A stretch of DNA of 64,000 bases from Pirellulaceae bacterium (lineage in GTDB: Bacteria; Planctomycetota; Planctomycetia; Pirellulales; Pirellulaceae), in contig JAHBXS010000001.1 in NCBI GenBank assembly GCA_019636375.1, positions 186,001 through 250,000 of the forward strand. The letters run 5' to 3'. The translations under genes were made by a program, and so were the position numbers. Below are positions 1 to 9,087 of this stretch, piece after piece. The number at the start of each line of letters is the position of its first letter. Position 1 is the stretch's first letter. The notes under the pieces were generated by a model. It saw only the letters and a program-made list of their open reading frames with translations. It was not told the origin of the DNA and searched no databases.

Positions 1-2357
1 ACATTTAACAAATCGCCAACGATCGTCCCATTTCCACCGATCATTCCGGCGGTCAGGGTGTTATTGGTGCCGGTCAAGAGAGCCATCGCACCGTCGAGCA
101 ACATGAGGCTACCACCCGATTGCGTGTAGTCACCGTTGACTGTCAATGAGGTCATTGAGCCGTCGAGCAAGATGTCGCCGGAGTTCGTGAGTCCTCCGCC
201 CAGGTTCATCGTGCGACCATCGCGGAGAATCAGCGACCCGGCCACGTTGTTCAGCGTGGTATCGATGGCCACGTTGGCGGCTCGGACGGTGAAGTTCGAA
301 TTGGCACCGCTCAGTTCGACGGCTGCATTTGCACCAATCGTGTTGATCAAGTCGGTCGCGTTATTTTGGATGCGAACGTTCGTTGCACTGCCACCACTAA
401 TCACTCGCCAAGTTCCTGAATTAAGAGTGTTGGACGACACATTTTGCACAATGGCGGAGGTATCGAAAATCAGATTGCTGCCATTGAGGGCTTCAAAAGT
501 ACCCGTTCCGGCGAACTCGCCACCGCCGTTGCCCGTTAACGTCACAACGCCTCCATTAGCAGCGCGGACGATTCCGGCACCGATGTTGTTAAAGGTGGCA
601 ACACCGGCCCCACCGTTGGCTGGGTCGATCACGAGATTATGACCGGTTCCCGCTTGAATCACGCCCAGATTATCGACAGAGATCGCGTTTAATCCGATGT
701 TTCCGATTCCAGATATCGTGTTGTCTGCGTTATGAAGCAAACCGCCACCGGCAATCGAGGCACTTGAATGACTGAGCACGATATTACCACCCCCCGTCAA
801 ATTGACGTTGCCGATGGCTCGCAATTGGGTACTAGAGCCTGTACTGGTAACCGTCACCGTCCCTTGGTTGTCAAGCGAGTTGTGCAGTTGAAGCCAGGAA
901 AAATTCTGCAAAACCGTGTTCCCTTGATTGGACACACTGTCCCAATCGATCGTTTGAGAAGCCATGATGTTGATCTGGCCATCGCCAACCGTGTTGAAGT
1001 TCGTATTTCGAGCAATCGCGCCAGCCGTCAAATTAATCGATGAACCCGCCAACGCTTCGTAAACGCCGCTGCCATGAAATTCTCCACCAGCACTGCCAGT
1101 CAAAGTGATTACGCCGCCACTTGTCGCTCGAACGGTCCCTTGATTGTCGAGGCCAAAATTATTGGTGCCCGCGTTGGCCGGATCGATGACCAGCGTCTCT
1201 CCAGTCCCGGCTCGAATCAGTCCCTGATTCACGATTCGCGTGGAGTTGTTTCCGACATTTCCTGTGCCCGAAATGGTGTTATCAAAGTTCGTTAGCAATC
1301 CTGCGCCCAATCCACTGATGGAAGCGTTTGCATGATCGAGAACAATGTTGCCTCCACCGGAGAGATTCACCGAATTGTTAATCCGCAATTGTGTCGCCGA
1401 ACCAGTACCAGCAACGGTTATCGTGCCTTGGTTATTCAGTGAACCCAGAACATCTAGAGCCGCGAAGTTTCGGATAAACGAATTCCCCAAGTTAGATATA
1501 TCCTCCCAGGTCGCCGCGTTGCTGGCAACGATATTGATCTGGCCACTGCCCGAGGTATCAAAGATTGTGTTGCGGACGATGGCTGAAGTCGTCAAGTTGA
1601 TTTGTGACCCGTTTTCGGCCCGGTAAATACCGCTGCCACCAAACTCTCCCGCTCCGTTGCCTGTCAACGTTATTTGACCACCGGAAAAGGCACGGACTAA
1701 ACCGTTATTCACGAACGAGGGGACTCCCGAACCCGCGTTACTCGGATCAATGGTCATGACATCGCCACTTCCAGCCTGAACGGTACCCTGATTGATGATC
1801 GACAGACCGTTGTTGCCCAAGTTACCAGAACCTTGGATCGTGTGGCCCGCACCGTGAGTTAATGTCCCTGATCCGCTGATGTGGGTGTTGGCACCTCCAC
1901 CCAAATTAATGGTGCCATTGCCGTTAATGGCGGTTGTACCAAAGAAGTTCAAAAACGTTGAACTCCCCGTCCCATTGATGTTGACGGTCCCATCGTTATT
2001 CAGAACCCCAGCTCCAGGTTGTCCCGTATTGGAAATGTTCAGAGTCTGAAAGTTGAGGATGTTTAAAGCATTGCCAACATCCAAATTAAGTTGGTTGATG
2101 GTGGCTGTCGTGTTCAGATCGACCGTGTTCCCGTTGTTAATAAAAACGTTCCAATTGGTTCCGCCGTTGCCGTTGTTGGGGACAAAACTGCCAGTCCAGT
2201 TGCCAGCGGTGTTCCAGTTGCCTGGCCCCGCCACATCCCAAAACGTGTCGGTTTGAGCCACCAAGGCCCCGCATGGGAGGACGCTCGCAATCGCTAGAAC
2301 GCCCCAATTCCAAATTCCAAGGCCCCGCCCCGGATACTCAAATAGACGCTTAAACAT
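1..2357 (-). CDS. Secreted beta-strand repeat protein, N-terminal part (runs off left edge)
   Basis: The reading frame is open from an ATG at 2357 to the left edge, about 785 codons with no stop. The N terminus has a basic start, then a hydrophobic stretch (GVLAIASVLPCGALVAQ) ending in a likely signal-peptidase site, so the product is exported. The rest is Gly/Asn/Thr-rich with many short motifs such as NNQGTV, GSGTL and LTGNGGGEF, in at least three long imperfect repeats of about 140-150 residues (IRAGTGETLVIDPANAG, then VRATSGGVITLTGS, then IVLSHSSASI). This pattern is typical of autotransporter-associated or beta-helix-like exoproteins, often with a C-terminal sorting signal in planctomycetes; that end lies outside the window. 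Function is unknown; surface structure or adhesion is inference. All plus-strand frames across 136-2297 are shadows of it. Confidence 0.8.
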   Translation of the reverse strand, partial: MFKRLFEYPGRGLGIWNWGVLAIASVLPCGALVAQTDTFWDVAGPGNWNTAGNWTGSFVPNNGNGGTNWNVFINNGNTVDLNTTATINQLNLDVGNALNILNFQTLNISNTGQPGAGVLNNDGTVNINGTGSSTFLNFFGTTAINGNGTINLGGGANTHISGSGTLTHGAGHTIQGSGNLGNNGLSIINQGTVQAGSGDVMTIDPSNAGSGVPSFVNNGLVRAFSGGQITLTGNGAGEFGGSGIYRAENGSQINLTTSAIVRNTIFDTSGSGQINIVASNAATWEDISNLGNSFIRNFAALDVLGSLNNQGTITVAGTGSATQLRINNSVNLSGGGNIVLDHANASISGLGAGLLTNFDNTISGTGNVGNNSTRIVNQGLIRAGTGETLVIDPANAGTNNFGLDNQGTVRATSGGVITLTGSAGGEFHGSGVYEALAGSSINLTAGAIARNTNFNTVGDGQINIMASQTIDWDSVSNQGNTVLQNFSWLQLHNSLDNQGTVTVTSTGSSTQLRAIGNVNLTGGGNIVLSHSSASIAGGGLLHNADNTISGIGNIGLNAISVDNLGVIQAGTGHNLVIDPANGGAGVATFNNIGAGIVRAANGGVVTLTGNGGGEFAGTGTFEALNGSNLIFDTSAIVQNVSSNTLNSGTWRVISGGSATNVRIQNNATDLINTIGANAAVELSGANSNFTVRAANVAIDTTLNNVAGSLILRDGRTMNLGGGLTNSGDILLDGSMTSLTVNGDYTQSGGSLMLLDGAMALLTGTNNTLTAGMIGGNGTIVGDLLN

Positions 2358-2597
2358 GGCTTTTTCCTAAAAATCCTGTCAAAAAAAGGATGATGGCCGG
2401 TCACGCCGTTTTGTGACAAACCCTCGAACATCTGTCTATTGCCGCCTTTTATACCGATCTGATTTCAAATTCCGTAAAATTTTTCGAATAGGCTGACTTT
2501 GCTTTTGGCGAAAATCCGAAAAAATCACTACCCAAGCCGATTTTTAGGAATCAGAATAGTGACGTTCGCTCCAATACACTCTTAGGCTCTTGAGGCC

Positions 2598-3179
2598 ATG
2601 ACCGCAGCAGATACCAGTTCCAGCCTCCTTATCCGGATACGAGACCCCCAAGACGCGGTCTCCTGGAACCTGTTCGTCGATGTCTACACCCCCGTGGTGT
2701 ATCGCTACCTCGTCAAACGGGGACTGCAAGACGCCGACGCCAGCGATTGCACTCAAGAGGCCCTGATCGAAGTCGCTCGCAGTATCCAGAAATTCGAGTA
2801 CCGACCGGAAACGGGGAGGTTTCGCGATTGGCTGGCAGTGGTCGTTCGCCGCCGCCTGTATCGCTTCTGGAACCAACGCCAACACGAACCGATTAACGAG
2901 CACGAGTTACAGTCCGACAGAGAAGATGCCGAATGGGTCGAAGTCTACCAAAGCGAACTCCTGAGAACCGCCATCGAGCGGGTCCGTCAGGAAGTCGAAG
3001 AAAAAACCTGGCGTGCATTCTCCATGACCTGGCTGGAAGATCGTCCTGCTGCCGAAGTCAGTCGCCAACTCGACATGCCCATCGATCTGGTTTACAGCGC
3101 CAAGGCCCGCTTTCTCAAACGACTCGAATCCGAAGTCCGCATGTTGGGAGACGACTGTGGATGGCTTGACCCCTCGTGA
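2598..3179 (+). CDS. ECF-type RNA polymerase sigma factor
   Basis: A 193-residue sigma-70 family protein of ECF length. Region 2 is visible at about residues 20-95 (VYRYLVKRGLQDADASDCTQ, then the region 2.3/2.4-like GRFRDWLAVVVRRRLYRFW). Region 4 is at about 130-180 with the helix-turn-helix-like RPAAEVSRQLDMPIDLVYSA. The ATG at 2598 has a short GAGG upstream. The 3' end overlaps the next gene by 23 bases, so the two are probably co-translated. That partner is a kinase with an anti-sigma-like zinc motif, which makes it the likely regulator of this sigma factor (inference). Target promoters are unknown. Confidence 0.85.
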   Translation: MTAADTSSSLLIRIRDPQDAVSWNLFVDVYTPVVYRYLVKRGLQDADASDCTQEALIEVARSIQKFEYRPETGRFRDWLAVVVRRRLYRFWNQRQHEPINEHELQSDREDAEWVEVYQSELLRTAIERVRQEVEEKTWRAFSMTWLEDRPAAEVSRQLDMPIDLVYSAKARFLKRLESEVRMLGDDCGWLDPS

Positions 3180-6100
3180 TTCGCGCGACCAAAACGACTG
3201 CCCTTCGCGGCAAGCGTTACAGGCCCTGTTGCAACTCGGCCCCGCCGATCCTTACTCGTCGCAGCTTCGCGAACATTTGTTGCTTTGCGATGATTGCCAA
3301 AGGACGCTGGACGAGTTGACGAGCTCAACAACTCTTGCTTCAATGCGAAAGGCCTTGAATGAACGGCTGACCGAACCTACGACGCTCGCCGCCACGAAAT
3401 CACAAATCAAGTCACTCCTCATCGCGGCCCAGTTATCAGGTTCAAATTCGGAACAAAACGGCGACTCTGAAAAAGTAAGTGGGGGCGTCCGCCGCCGAGA
3501 TTCCTCCTTGATCGACGCACGCCGCGACACGACGGACGACCTCCCTGCCCGCGAGACCCTCCACGATGACGATTCCATCGAATCGGCACCGGGCAAGATA
3601 CCCTTGAAAGTTGGCCGATTCGACATTCTGGGGGTCTTGGGTTCAGGCGGAATGGGGACGGTCTATCTCGGGTTCGATCCCCAAGTCAACCGCAAGGTCG
3701 CCATCAAAACGATCAAAAATCAGACCCGGGAACTCCGCGAACGCCTGAAACGGGAGGCCGAGGCCATCGGGCGAATCAACTCAGAAAATGTCGTGCGGCT
3801 CCATGGCCTCGATACTGATGACAACGGCGATCATTTCATCGTGATCGAGTACATCGCCGGGGAATCGCTCGCCGCCCGACTCGCAAGGTCCAAGCGTCTC
3901 AGCCCCGACGAAGCCGCCAGCATTTCCCTCGCGGCCGCGCGCGGCGTCGCCTTCGCTCACCAATGCGGCGTTCTCCATCGGGACATCAAGCCCGGAAACA
4001 TTTTGCTCGATCAACAAGGGGCCGTAAAAGTCGCCGACTTCGGGCTGGCTGCGTTCACAGAACTCTCGCCGCGACTTACCCGCGAACACAGCGTCCCCGG
4101 TACTCCAGCCTACCTCAGCCCTGAACTGGCTCGGGGTGGTCGCCCCAGCGTCGCCAGCGATGTCTATAGTCTCGGCTGCGTCTTGCACGAAGCACTCACC
4201 GGCAAACAAGTCATCGAAGGCACACCAATTGAGATCATTCAACGTCTGGCAAACGATCAAATTCCACCCCTCAAGTCATCGCCGGAAAAAATCGCGCAAC
4301 CGTTGGTAATCATTCGCAATCGAGCACTCGCCGCCGACCCGAAAAGTCGCTACCCATCGGTGGCTGCCTTTGCTGAAGACCTGGAACGCTGGCTCGCTGG
4401 CAAACCGATTTTGGCGCAACCGGAAACGTTCGTCGAACGTACACGGCGGATCGTCAAACGCAGGCCGCGCCAAGTTCTCGCTGTCGTTTCGCTCGCAATT
4501 ATTTTGTCCGGCATGGCTCTGTATGCCGGATGGATGACGCGACAGAATCGACTGAAAAAGGAACGCCTGACAATTGCCACCAGTGAAATCTCCGCGCGGA
4601 CCGCTGAAGCGGATCGGCAACGAGACCTCGCGTTAAAGCAACTCCAGGAATCGGTTCTGCAAACTCAAGACATGCTCAAGGACCGTGCGGGGACTTTAGA
4701 ACTGCGAAAATCCCTGTTGGTTTCTGCCATTGATGGATTACGGCAAGTCGCCCACACCGGCAATCGCAGTGAAGTCGACCGCAGCACGGCGCTGGCTCAT
4801 TTGCGCCTCGGGCAGATTCAATTGGCCCTGGGGGATATCGCCGCCGGTCGCAAGTCATTGGAAGCGGCCCGTGAAATCGCGGTCAAATTTCCATTGGAAT
4901 CTGAGTCTGACGCCACCTCCTGTCGCGACTTGGCTTCGATCCTCGCGTCGCTCGGTGAAACTGAACTGTCATTGCGAAACCATACAGCCGCCAAGGACTA
5001 TTTCGAACAGGCGCTCGAGCTTCGTCAAATCGCACTCACCATCGACGAAAGCAACCCGCAAGACTCCGCAAACTATTTAATGAACCTGGTCCGCTTGGGT
5101 GACATCGCCAAGGCGGTTGGTAACAACGACACCGCTGAAAATTATTTTCGCGAAGTCACCACCCAGGCGACCGACGCCTTCCACAAATTCCCTGAAGTCG
5201 CCGTCGTCAAACGAAGTGTCTTGGTCGCCTACAATCGTCTAACCGTTGCGGCAATGAACCGGGGAGATGCCAAAACGGCTCGTGAGATGGCGACGATCTG
5301 GCAACAACTTGCCTTTGAACTGTTGCAGTCTGACCCGCTCAACCTTGAATACCAATACGATCAGGCTCTCGTGTTGGCTCAATCCGCACGAATCTACGGA
5401 TTGGAAGGTGACTTTTCCGCCGCTGCCCGTCTCGCTCGCGAATCAACGGCAGCTTATCGCACGATTGCCAACAGCGAACCCGACAGCGCTCTGGCCCAGT
5501 CGCGGTTGGCGATTTCACTGCACGTCGAAGCCGACGCTTGGTACGCCACCGGTGACCTGGATACGGCTCATGACCTCTGGGGAGACGCAGCGAGCATTCA
5601 CAAAGACTTGTTCGAGCAAAACCCGTCCAACACCCGCTACGCACTGTTGGGAGGCGAGTCTCAGATGTGGCAAGGATTCACCGATCTCAGTCGTGGCAAT
5701 GTTACCGCCGGTTTGCAATCTCTGGATCAAGCCTGTGAGACATTTCAAGCTGCAGAAGTCGGCTCCAACCACGATCCGTCCGTCGTCGGTCCCAGCGATG
5801 TCGTTCGTCAACTGACCGCCCAGTACCATGCCGCCGCCGAACTGCTCGCCGCCGACAAGAGTGCCCGCGAATCTGCCGAACCAACTGTTTCGGCGATGTG
5901 CGGTTATCTCTTGTCTCGAACCGAACGCTTGGGAGAAGCGGTTGCCCTAGCTGAATTCTGGAAAGATTTTCAATCGACCGAAACTTCTGAAATGGTCAAC
6001 GTCCATTCTTTGCGAGCCGCAATTTTCACCCGCGCCTTTGCAGAAGATCACAACAACGCTGCACACGACTGGGAAACTCAAGCCATCGCCGCCCTGCGAA

Positions 6101-6213
6101 CCACTCTCTCTGCCAACCCCGCTTGGCTATCCATCATGCGTCGTTCCTCCGACTTCCTCGAACTCCGCTCCTCACCCGCTTTTCAGGAACTCCTCACCGC
6201 TCCCTCCAACTAA
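3157..6213 (+). CDS. Membrane Ser/Thr protein kinase with N-terminal zinc motif and TPR region
   Basis: Starts at GTG 3157 inside the end of the sigma gene; 1018 residues. Residues 40-47 read HLLLCDDC, an H-x3-C-x2-C arrangement as in zinc-binding anti-sigma domains. The Hanks-type kinase domain spans about 152-420: glycine loop GSGGMG (163-168), catalytic Lys in VAIKTI (about 184), HRDIKPGN (274-281), DFGLA (294-298) and the SPELA activation-loop end. One membrane helix follows at about 438-460 (VLAVVSLAIILSGMALYAGW), then a long alpha-helical, TPR-like C-terminal half. All key catalytic residues are present. It is best read as a membrane sensor kinase that controls the overlapping sigma factor; that coupling is inferred from overlap and the zinc motif. 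The last ~85 bases reappear at 10140-10231. Confidence 0.9.
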   Translation: MDGLTPRDSRDQNDCPSRQALQALLQLGPADPYSSQLREHLLLCDDCQRTLDELTSSTTLASMRKALNERLTEPTTLAATKSQIKSLLIAAQLSGSNSEQNGDSEKVSGGVRRRDSSLIDARRDTTDDLPARETLHDDDSIESAPGKIPLKVGRFDILGVLGSGGMGTVYLGFDPQVNRKVAIKTIKNQTRELRERLKREAEAIGRINSENVVRLHGLDTDDNGDHFIVIEYIAGESLAARLARSKRLSPDEAASISLAAARGVAFAHQCGVLHRDIKPGNILLDQQGAVKVADFGLAAFTELSPRLTREHSVPGTPAYLSPELARGGRPSVASDVYSLGCVLHEALTGKQVIEGTPIEIIQRLANDQIPPLKSSPEKIAQPLVIIRNRALAADPKSRYPSVAAFAEDLERWLAGKPILAQPETFVERTRRIVKRRPRQVLAVVSLAIILSGMALYAGWMTRQNRLKKERLTIATSEISARTAEADRQRDLALKQLQESVLQTQDMLKDRAGTLELRKSLLVSAIDGLRQVAHTGNRSEVDRSTALAHLRLGQIQLALGDIAAGRKSLEAAREIAVKFPLESESDATSCRDLASILASLGETELSLRNHTAAKDYFEQALELRQIALTIDESNPQDSANYLMNLVRLGDIAKAVGNNDTAENYFREVTTQATDAFHKFPEVAVVKRSVLVAYNRLTVAAMNRGDAKTAREMATIWQQLAFELLQSDPLNLEYQYDQALVLAQSARIYGLEGDFSAAARLARESTAAYRTIANSEPDSALAQSRLAISLHVEADAWYATGDLDTAHDLWGDAASIHKDLFEQNPSNTRYALLGGESQMWQGFTDLSRGNVTAGLQSLDQACETFQAAEVGSNHDPSVVGPSDVVRQLTAQYHAAAELLAADKSARESAEPTVSAMCGYLLSRTERLGEAVALAEFWKDFQSTETSEMVNVHSLRAAIFTRAFAEDHNNAAHDWETQAIAALRTTLSANPAWLSIMRRSSDFLELRSSPAFQELLTAPSN

Positions 6214-6231
6214 ACTATCGCCATCGCTGAC

Positions 6232-6309
6232 GTAGCGGACATCGTCAAGACTTTCGTGACGTCATTAAAATCCCCAAAAACGAACGAAAGTCTTAACGAC
6301 TTCCGCTAC
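6232..6309. repeat. Palindromic element, GTAGCGGAAGTCGT family, short form
   Basis: A 78-base element 18 bases after the kinase stop codon. Its 25-base arms (6232-6256 and 6285-6309) match in 22 of 25 positions when one is reverse-complemented; the outer ends read GTAGCGGACATCGT and ACGACTTCCGCTAC. The central part is only about 28 bases. Other members with the same ends lie at 47126-47322, 56957-57096 and 60441-60642. The hairpin could also end transcription of the kinase gene, but it has no clear T-run. Confidence 0.85.
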
Positions 6310-6386
6310 CTATCTCCGAAGACGCCGTAGAATCAACAAGGCATCAAGTTTTTTGCATATAATATGGGAGAATGAGAGGGCCAAAC

Positions 6387-6959
6387 ATGATCACAACCAA
6401 ACGGGTCTATTCGATTCTTGGAAACGAGTCACTCTGGGAAACCGCCCTGCGCTGTCATAGGCTCTTCAACGACGCCGGAATCCCCCATTCGATTTGCGGC
6501 GGTGTCGCCGTCTGTTTGCACGGTTACCAACGGAATACCACAGATGTGGATGTGATTGTCAATGCTGAAGATTCTGCGAAGGTACGCGCCTTGATGTTGG
6601 CCGATGAGTATGAATGGGACGAAGAGTTGAAGGAATTTCGCAATTCCAGCGGCGTGCCAGTTCAGTTTTTGCTTGCGGGGGAGCCTGCTGGTAAGGGCTC
6701 AGAGGTTACGATTCCCGAGCCCGTGGGTGACGCCAACGTCGAAGAACGGGATGGCCTGTCGGTTGTGCGTTTGGCTCGGCTGATCGAGATGAAGCTCGCC
6801 AGTGGGATGGGGAGTTTGCGAAGAACCCATCGAGGCTTTGCCGACGTGGTGGAACTCATCGCCATTCGCAAACTTGGCAATTCGTTTGCTCGATTCTTGC
6901 ACGCTTCGCTCCGCCCAACCTTCCGCAAACTCGTCCGTCAAGCGACGGCTGAGGACTAA
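6387..6959 (+). CDS. Nucleotidyltransferase-fold protein
   Basis: The motif GGVAVCLHGYQRNTTDVDVIV (broken here as GGVAVCLHGY at about residues 36-45, then RNTTDVDVIV) is the GG-x-RxT-x-DVD signature of minimal nucleotidyltransferase folds, as in antitoxin/toxin-type and uncharacterised nucleotidyltransferases. The ATG at 6387 is chosen because GAGAGGG lies six bases upstream; an ATG at 6372 in the same frame would add five residues. The product is about 190 residues, soluble, with no signal peptide. No HEPN partner gene is adjacent, so a MNT/HEPN toxin-antitoxin role is not supported. It sits alone between two palindromic elements in the accessory patch. Confidence 0.7.
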   Translation: MITTKRVYSILGNESLWETALRCHRLFNDAGIPHSICGGVAVCLHGYQRNTTDVDVIVNAEDSAKVRALMLADEYEWDEELKEFRNSSGVPVQFLLAGEPAGKGSEVTIPEPVGDANVEERDGLSVVRLARLIEMKLASGMGSLRRTHRGFADVVELIAIRKLGNSFARFLHASLRPTFRKLVRQATAED

Positions 6960-6969
6960 ATTATGATAA

Positions 6970-7074
6970 CCGCGCACGGAGTGAACGGCCACGTGACCGG
7001 AGTGAACGGCCACGTGGCTTTTGGCTCCGCGAAAGTTTGCGCCGTTATCGCTACTTTCGCGGAGCGAAAGGCGA
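6970..7074. repeat. Left half of a palindromic element interrupted by the group II intron
   Basis: Two near-identical units of GGAGTGAACGGCCACGTG (about 6974-7016) are followed by a hairpin whose right arm CTTTCGCGGAGCGAAAGGCG ends at 7073. The segment from about 7023 matches 60490-60539 almost base for base. The match stops exactly at 7074, where the intron begins, and resumes at 9088. Confidence 0.75.
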
Positions 7075-7667
7075 GTGCGCCTTTGAAGGCGTTTAATCAG
7101 TCGGGTGAAAGTCCTGACCAGGGTAACGTTACCGCCCTGTATTCGAAAGTGGTAATTGCGTTCCCGCGAGGGAGGGTGAGGAGCAACCTGAGGAGAAATT
7201 CCAGTCCGTAACGAAAGTGAAACTGATTCGGCCAAGCCTGTCGGGGAGGAAGCTGGCAAAGTCCGAACCCTTCGCTGTGCGACGAACCGTCCTGTAGTCC
7301 TTTGTATCGACTTTTCCGCAGGATAGACACAGCGAACGAACTTTGGGTGCAGTAACGCGCTGATGCTGAAGTTTGGAAATGGCAATGCGGTGGTTGAGTG
7401 CGGAATGGAAGGAAGGTTAAACGCGATAAGAAGGGAGAGCTGTTCTTGGCCAGGGTCGATTCTCGTGATCAATCCCAGCCGGAGATACTGGGCGACCAAC
7501 TCCAGGTCAAGCTGTGCGACGAACAGGCAGCTTGGTATCGAAAAGACTGATCGTCAATGTAGCGAGAAGATAAGCACCAGGAACAGCAGTCAGAGCCGCC
7601 ATAGTAGCCGTGAAGCCGTGCAGCAAAACGCGGTGGAGCCAAGGGCGGCAGCAAGGTAGATGCAAGT

Positions 7668-9071
7668 ATGACCAAACAATCCAAAGACCTTAAACCGTCG
7701 CAAGTCACAGTGCCTTTCGGGGCTACTCCGGCTACGGAACCATTGAGCATTGACCAATGGGCATCGTCGATGGTTTGGACAGAAAGCATGTTGAAGACAC
7801 TTTTGGCAAACAAAGTGAGAGGAGGCAAATGGCACACGCTGTACGATAAAGTCTTCAGTGAGCGAAACTTGAGATGGGCGGCCTCGAAGGTCATTACCAA
7901 TCAAGGAGCCGCTGGAGTAGACCGACAAACGGTAGAACAACTCGACGACGAACTTCTGGCCGAGATCACCAAACTGCAACAGGAACTGAAAGCCGGAACC
8001 TATCGGCCGCAGCCTGTACGCCGGGTGGAGATTCCCAAGCCGGGAACGAAGGAAACCCGCCCGTTGGGTATTCCTACCGTTCGCGACCGAGTGGTTCAAA
8101 CCGCGTTACTGGATGTCTTGGAACCGATCTTTGATCACACCTTTCATCCTCGCAGCTTTGGCTTCCGCCGAGGCAGAGGCTGTCATGGCGCACTTCGTTG
8201 CGTCGAGCAATTACTCGAAGAGGGCAACGTCTTCGTGGTAGATGCCGACTTGAAAGGCTACTTCGATACGATCCCCAAAGACCGACTGCTCGCGTTGGTG
8301 AAGCAGAAAGTTTCGGATCATGCAGTCCTGCGACTGATCAAGATGTACCTCGATCAAGAAGTGGTTTCAGAACTGAGCCGCTGGACACCGGAAACGGGCG
8401 TCCCGCAAGGCGCGGTTCTCTCCCCGATGCTATCCAACCTGTATCTCAATCCGCTGGATCATCACATGGCCGAACAGGGCTATGAGATGGTACGCTATGC
8501 GGATGACTTCGTGATCCTCTGCAAGACGCAAGCTGAAGCGGAACAAGCTTTGGCAGTCGTCCAGCAATGGGTTCGCGAAGCAGGCTTGACCCTGCATCCG
8601 GACAAGACCCAGATTGTCGATAGTCGCGACCAAAGCTTTGCATTTCTGGGTTATGTATTTCGGGGCCGGTTCCGGTTTCCGCGAGCCAAAAGCCAACAGA
8701 AATTCATGGATCGTGTCCGCGAGTTAACTCCACGCACATCTGGCGATTCGCTTGAGGATATCGTCAAGCAATTGAATCAGATGATGCGCGGCTGGTTTCA
8801 CTACTTTCGCCATTGTTTCTGGAATGTCTACGGTGACTATGACAGTTGGCTCCGCAGTCGTCTGCGACGAATCCTTCTGAAACGCCACCGCACCAATCCC
8901 GACCGACAACCTCGTACATGCCGCTGGCCAAACCGCTACTTCTCTGAGCTTGGGCTCTACAGCCTGGTGCAGGCTCATGCTCAGTTCGTCCAAACTATCG
9001 AGAACTACCAAGTGGAGAGCCGTATGCGGGAAAACCGCACGTACGGTTCGGCGGGAGGGGGAGTCAGTTGA
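7668..9071 (+). CDS. ltrA: Group II intron reverse transcriptase/maturase
   Basis: A 467-residue intron-encoded protein. The RT fingers and palm show QGAAGVDRQTVEQ (about 85-97), RPLGIPTVRDRVVQTALL (about 125-142), FGFRRGRGCHGAL, the GVPQGAVLSPMLSNLYL block and the catalytic YADD near residue 277. The thumb/maturase X domain follows with MRGWFHYFRHCFW. There is no HNH endonuclease domain after it, as in classes that move by other target-priming routes. The last codons read through ribozyme domain V (ESRMRENRTYG), which is common in this family. The protein would splice and mobilise the intron at 7075-9087. Confidence 0.95.
   Translation: MTKQSKDLKPSQVTVPFGATPATEPLSIDQWASSMVWTESMLKTLLANKVRGGKWHTLYDKVFSERNLRWAASKVITNQGAAGVDRQTVEQLDDELLAEITKLQQELKAGTYRPQPVRRVEIPKPGTKETRPLGIPTVRDRVVQTALLDVLEPIFDHTFHPRSFGFRRGRGCHGALRCVEQLLEEGNVFVVDADLKGYFDTIPKDRLLALVKQKVSDHAVLRLIKMYLDQEVVSELSRWTPETGVPQGAVLSPMLSNLYLNPLDHHMAEQGYEMVRYADDFVILCKTQAEAEQALAVVQQWVREAGLTLHPDKTQIVDSRDQSFAFLGYVFRGRFRFPRAKSQQKFMDRVRELTPRTSGDSLEDIVKQLNQMMRGWFHYFRHCFWNVYGDYDSWLRSRLRRILLKRHRTNPDRQPRTCRWPNRYFSELGLYSLVQAHAQFVQTIENYQVESRMRENRTYGSAGGGVS
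9018..9051 (+). ncRNA. Group II intron domain V
   Basis: A 34-base hairpin with the catalytic AGC triad at 9019-9021, the lower stem GAGCCGTA/TACGGTTC, the upper stem TGCGG/CCGCA and a GAAA-type loop. This is the most conserved ribozyme segment and lies 36 bases before the intron 3' end, the usual spacing. Confidence 0.92.
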
Positions 9072-9087
9072 CTCTCCCTACCCCGAT

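Larger units (their letters stand above)
7075..9087 (+). mobile_element. Complete group II intron
   Basis: The 5' end GTGCGCC fits the group II GUGYG consensus and the 3' end GAT fits the terminal AY. Both borders are fixed by comparison with the uninterrupted copy at 60539/60540: sequence before 7075 and after 9087 joins to give GAAAGGCGACATTCCCCATG, as found there. The 2013-base element holds a maturase-reverse transcriptase gene (7668-9071), domain V at 9018-9051 and a domain VI hairpin at about 9058-9080. The insertion point is directly at the 3' foot of a hairpin. That preference is known for group IIC introns, but the class is not settled from sequence alone. The intact gene and ribozyme ends suggest recent mobility. 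Confidence 0.93.

Noticed and set aside
136..2297. Several plus-strand frames of 60-170 codons
   Set aside because: They lie antisense to one long minus-strand frame with a signal peptide and repeats; they have no domains or ribosome sites.
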